Of a DNA stretch of 64,000 bases, positions 63,531-64,000 are shown in pieces. The first letter of the stretch is position 1, and each line of letters starts with the position of its first letter. Made by a program: the position numbers and the translations under genes. Source of the stretch: Basidiobolus meristosporus CBS 931.73 (Eukaryota; Basidiobolomycota; Basidiobolomycetes; Basidiobolales; Basidiobolaceae); contig MCFE01000368.1 of assembly GCA_002104905.1 (NCBI GenBank), forward strand, positions 1 to 64,000, given 5' to 3'. Below the pieces are notes generated by a model. The model was not told where the DNA came from. It saw only the letters and a program-made list of their open reading frames with translations, and searched no databases.

Positions 63531-64000
63531 ATAGGCTTGTCCTGTTGAATAGTGCCAGATTGATCTGGCGCTCTATGGCACCATTTGACACTATAATTTC
63601 TACCATCATGCCAGTGGTAGGATATAGTTACTGGTGACTTTGTCCAGTCTTACTTATGTTGCTCAGAATAGTTCTTTCCTTGCTTTACTACTTTTTATGA
63701 TGCTTCAAACACATTTTTCTTAGTGAATATTTGTTGTAGGAATATATCATGCATTTATAAGTATGTTAAGTAATTTACCTATTCTGCTGTTCTCTCCTGG
63801 ATATGACTTTCCTCTGTATTCACCTGCAAAAATGCTGAATCTCTACAGATATCCAAATGTATGCTCTACTCTCACTCTCTAATGATTGAATATCTCATTG
63901 TAGAGCTTCTGTTTCCTGCTAGGCACACCATTTCTTGGCTTCCTATAGGCTGTAATATATCCTAATCTCTGACAATCCTCCCCTATAAAAGCTAAGTCTG
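63531..64000 (-). mobile_element. Harbinger copy 3, 3' part, cut by the window edge
   Basis: Minus strand. Transposase C-terminus at 64000-63840: ADLAFIGEDCQRLGYITAYR, RKQKLYNEIFNH, a TAG, then RVRVEHTFGYL, keeping the second Asp and the final Glu. The terminus near 63533 reads GGCTTGTCCTGTTGAATAG inward, next to an AAT repeat target. Similar to copy 1 at 12490-12976. Confidence 0.7.

Noticed and set aside
1-64000. RIP (repeat-induced CpA to TpA mutation) as the cause of the stops
   Set aside because: Stops in the retroelements arise from several changes (AAA to TAA, TAC to TAA, CAG to TAG) and CpA remains abundant; the depleted dinucleotide is CpG.
1-64000. Reassigned stop codon to explain many internal TAG/TAA/TGA
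   Set aside because: Stops differ between copies at most positions and use all three codons; the host BRCT gene reads without any reassignment.

Overview
The window looks like a piece of a transposon-rich eukaryotic nuclear genome, most likely fungal. The basis is one host gene at the left edge with six short introns (60-72 nt, GT-AG or GC-AG), and a repeat mix of Ty1/copia, Ty3/gypsy, tnp2-domain (CACTA/CMC, Plavaka-like) and PIF/Harbinger elements typical of large fungal genomes. I cannot fix the lineage. No rRNA, tRNA, CRISPR or bacterial-style operon was found.

Layout. 1-1101: 5' half of a multi-BRCT checkpoint gene (TopBP1/Rad4/Dpb11 type) on the minus strand. 1.8-7.95 kb: copia family A, a minus-strand element nested in a plus-strand relic. 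7.98-12.98 kb: inverted tnp2 debris, a ~1.08 kb solo LTR of a family I call LTR-A, an unrecognised minus-strand gene split by that LTR, and a Harbinger element. 12.98-24.3 kb: tnp2 transposon copies carrying two LTR-A insertions. 24.3-27.0 kb: an internally deleted gypsy relic. 26.99-29.13 kb: an unusual AT-rich island with ORFs on both strands, bounded on both sides by truncated LTRs. 29.1-35.8 kb: LTR-A, Harbinger and copia family B copies. 35.8-50.3 kb: a gypsy element containing a copia-B insertion (5-bp target duplication) and a second gypsy of its own family (4-bp duplication). 50.3-64 kb: a head-to-tail series of tnp2 copies with LTR-A insertions, ending in a Harbinger copy cut by the right edge.

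How the parts work. Each retroelement would encode gag, protease, integrase and reverse transcriptase/RNase H, but every copy here carries stops or deletions. The copia families use an internal primer site matching the anticodon arm of initiator tRNA-Met. The tnp2 transposon appears to carry two divergent genes, a tnp2 transposase and an unrecognised Ser-rich ORF2, sharing a 127-bp promoter whose length is the same in both copies that retain it. Outside the host gene CpG is strikingly rare, as expected for methylated, decaying repeats.

The two best candidates for undescribed biology are the two-gene tnp2 transposon and the AT-rich island, whose largest ORF resembles a FEN1/XPG nuclease that has lost key acidic residues. 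Every family assignment here was made by reading motifs; no database search was run.
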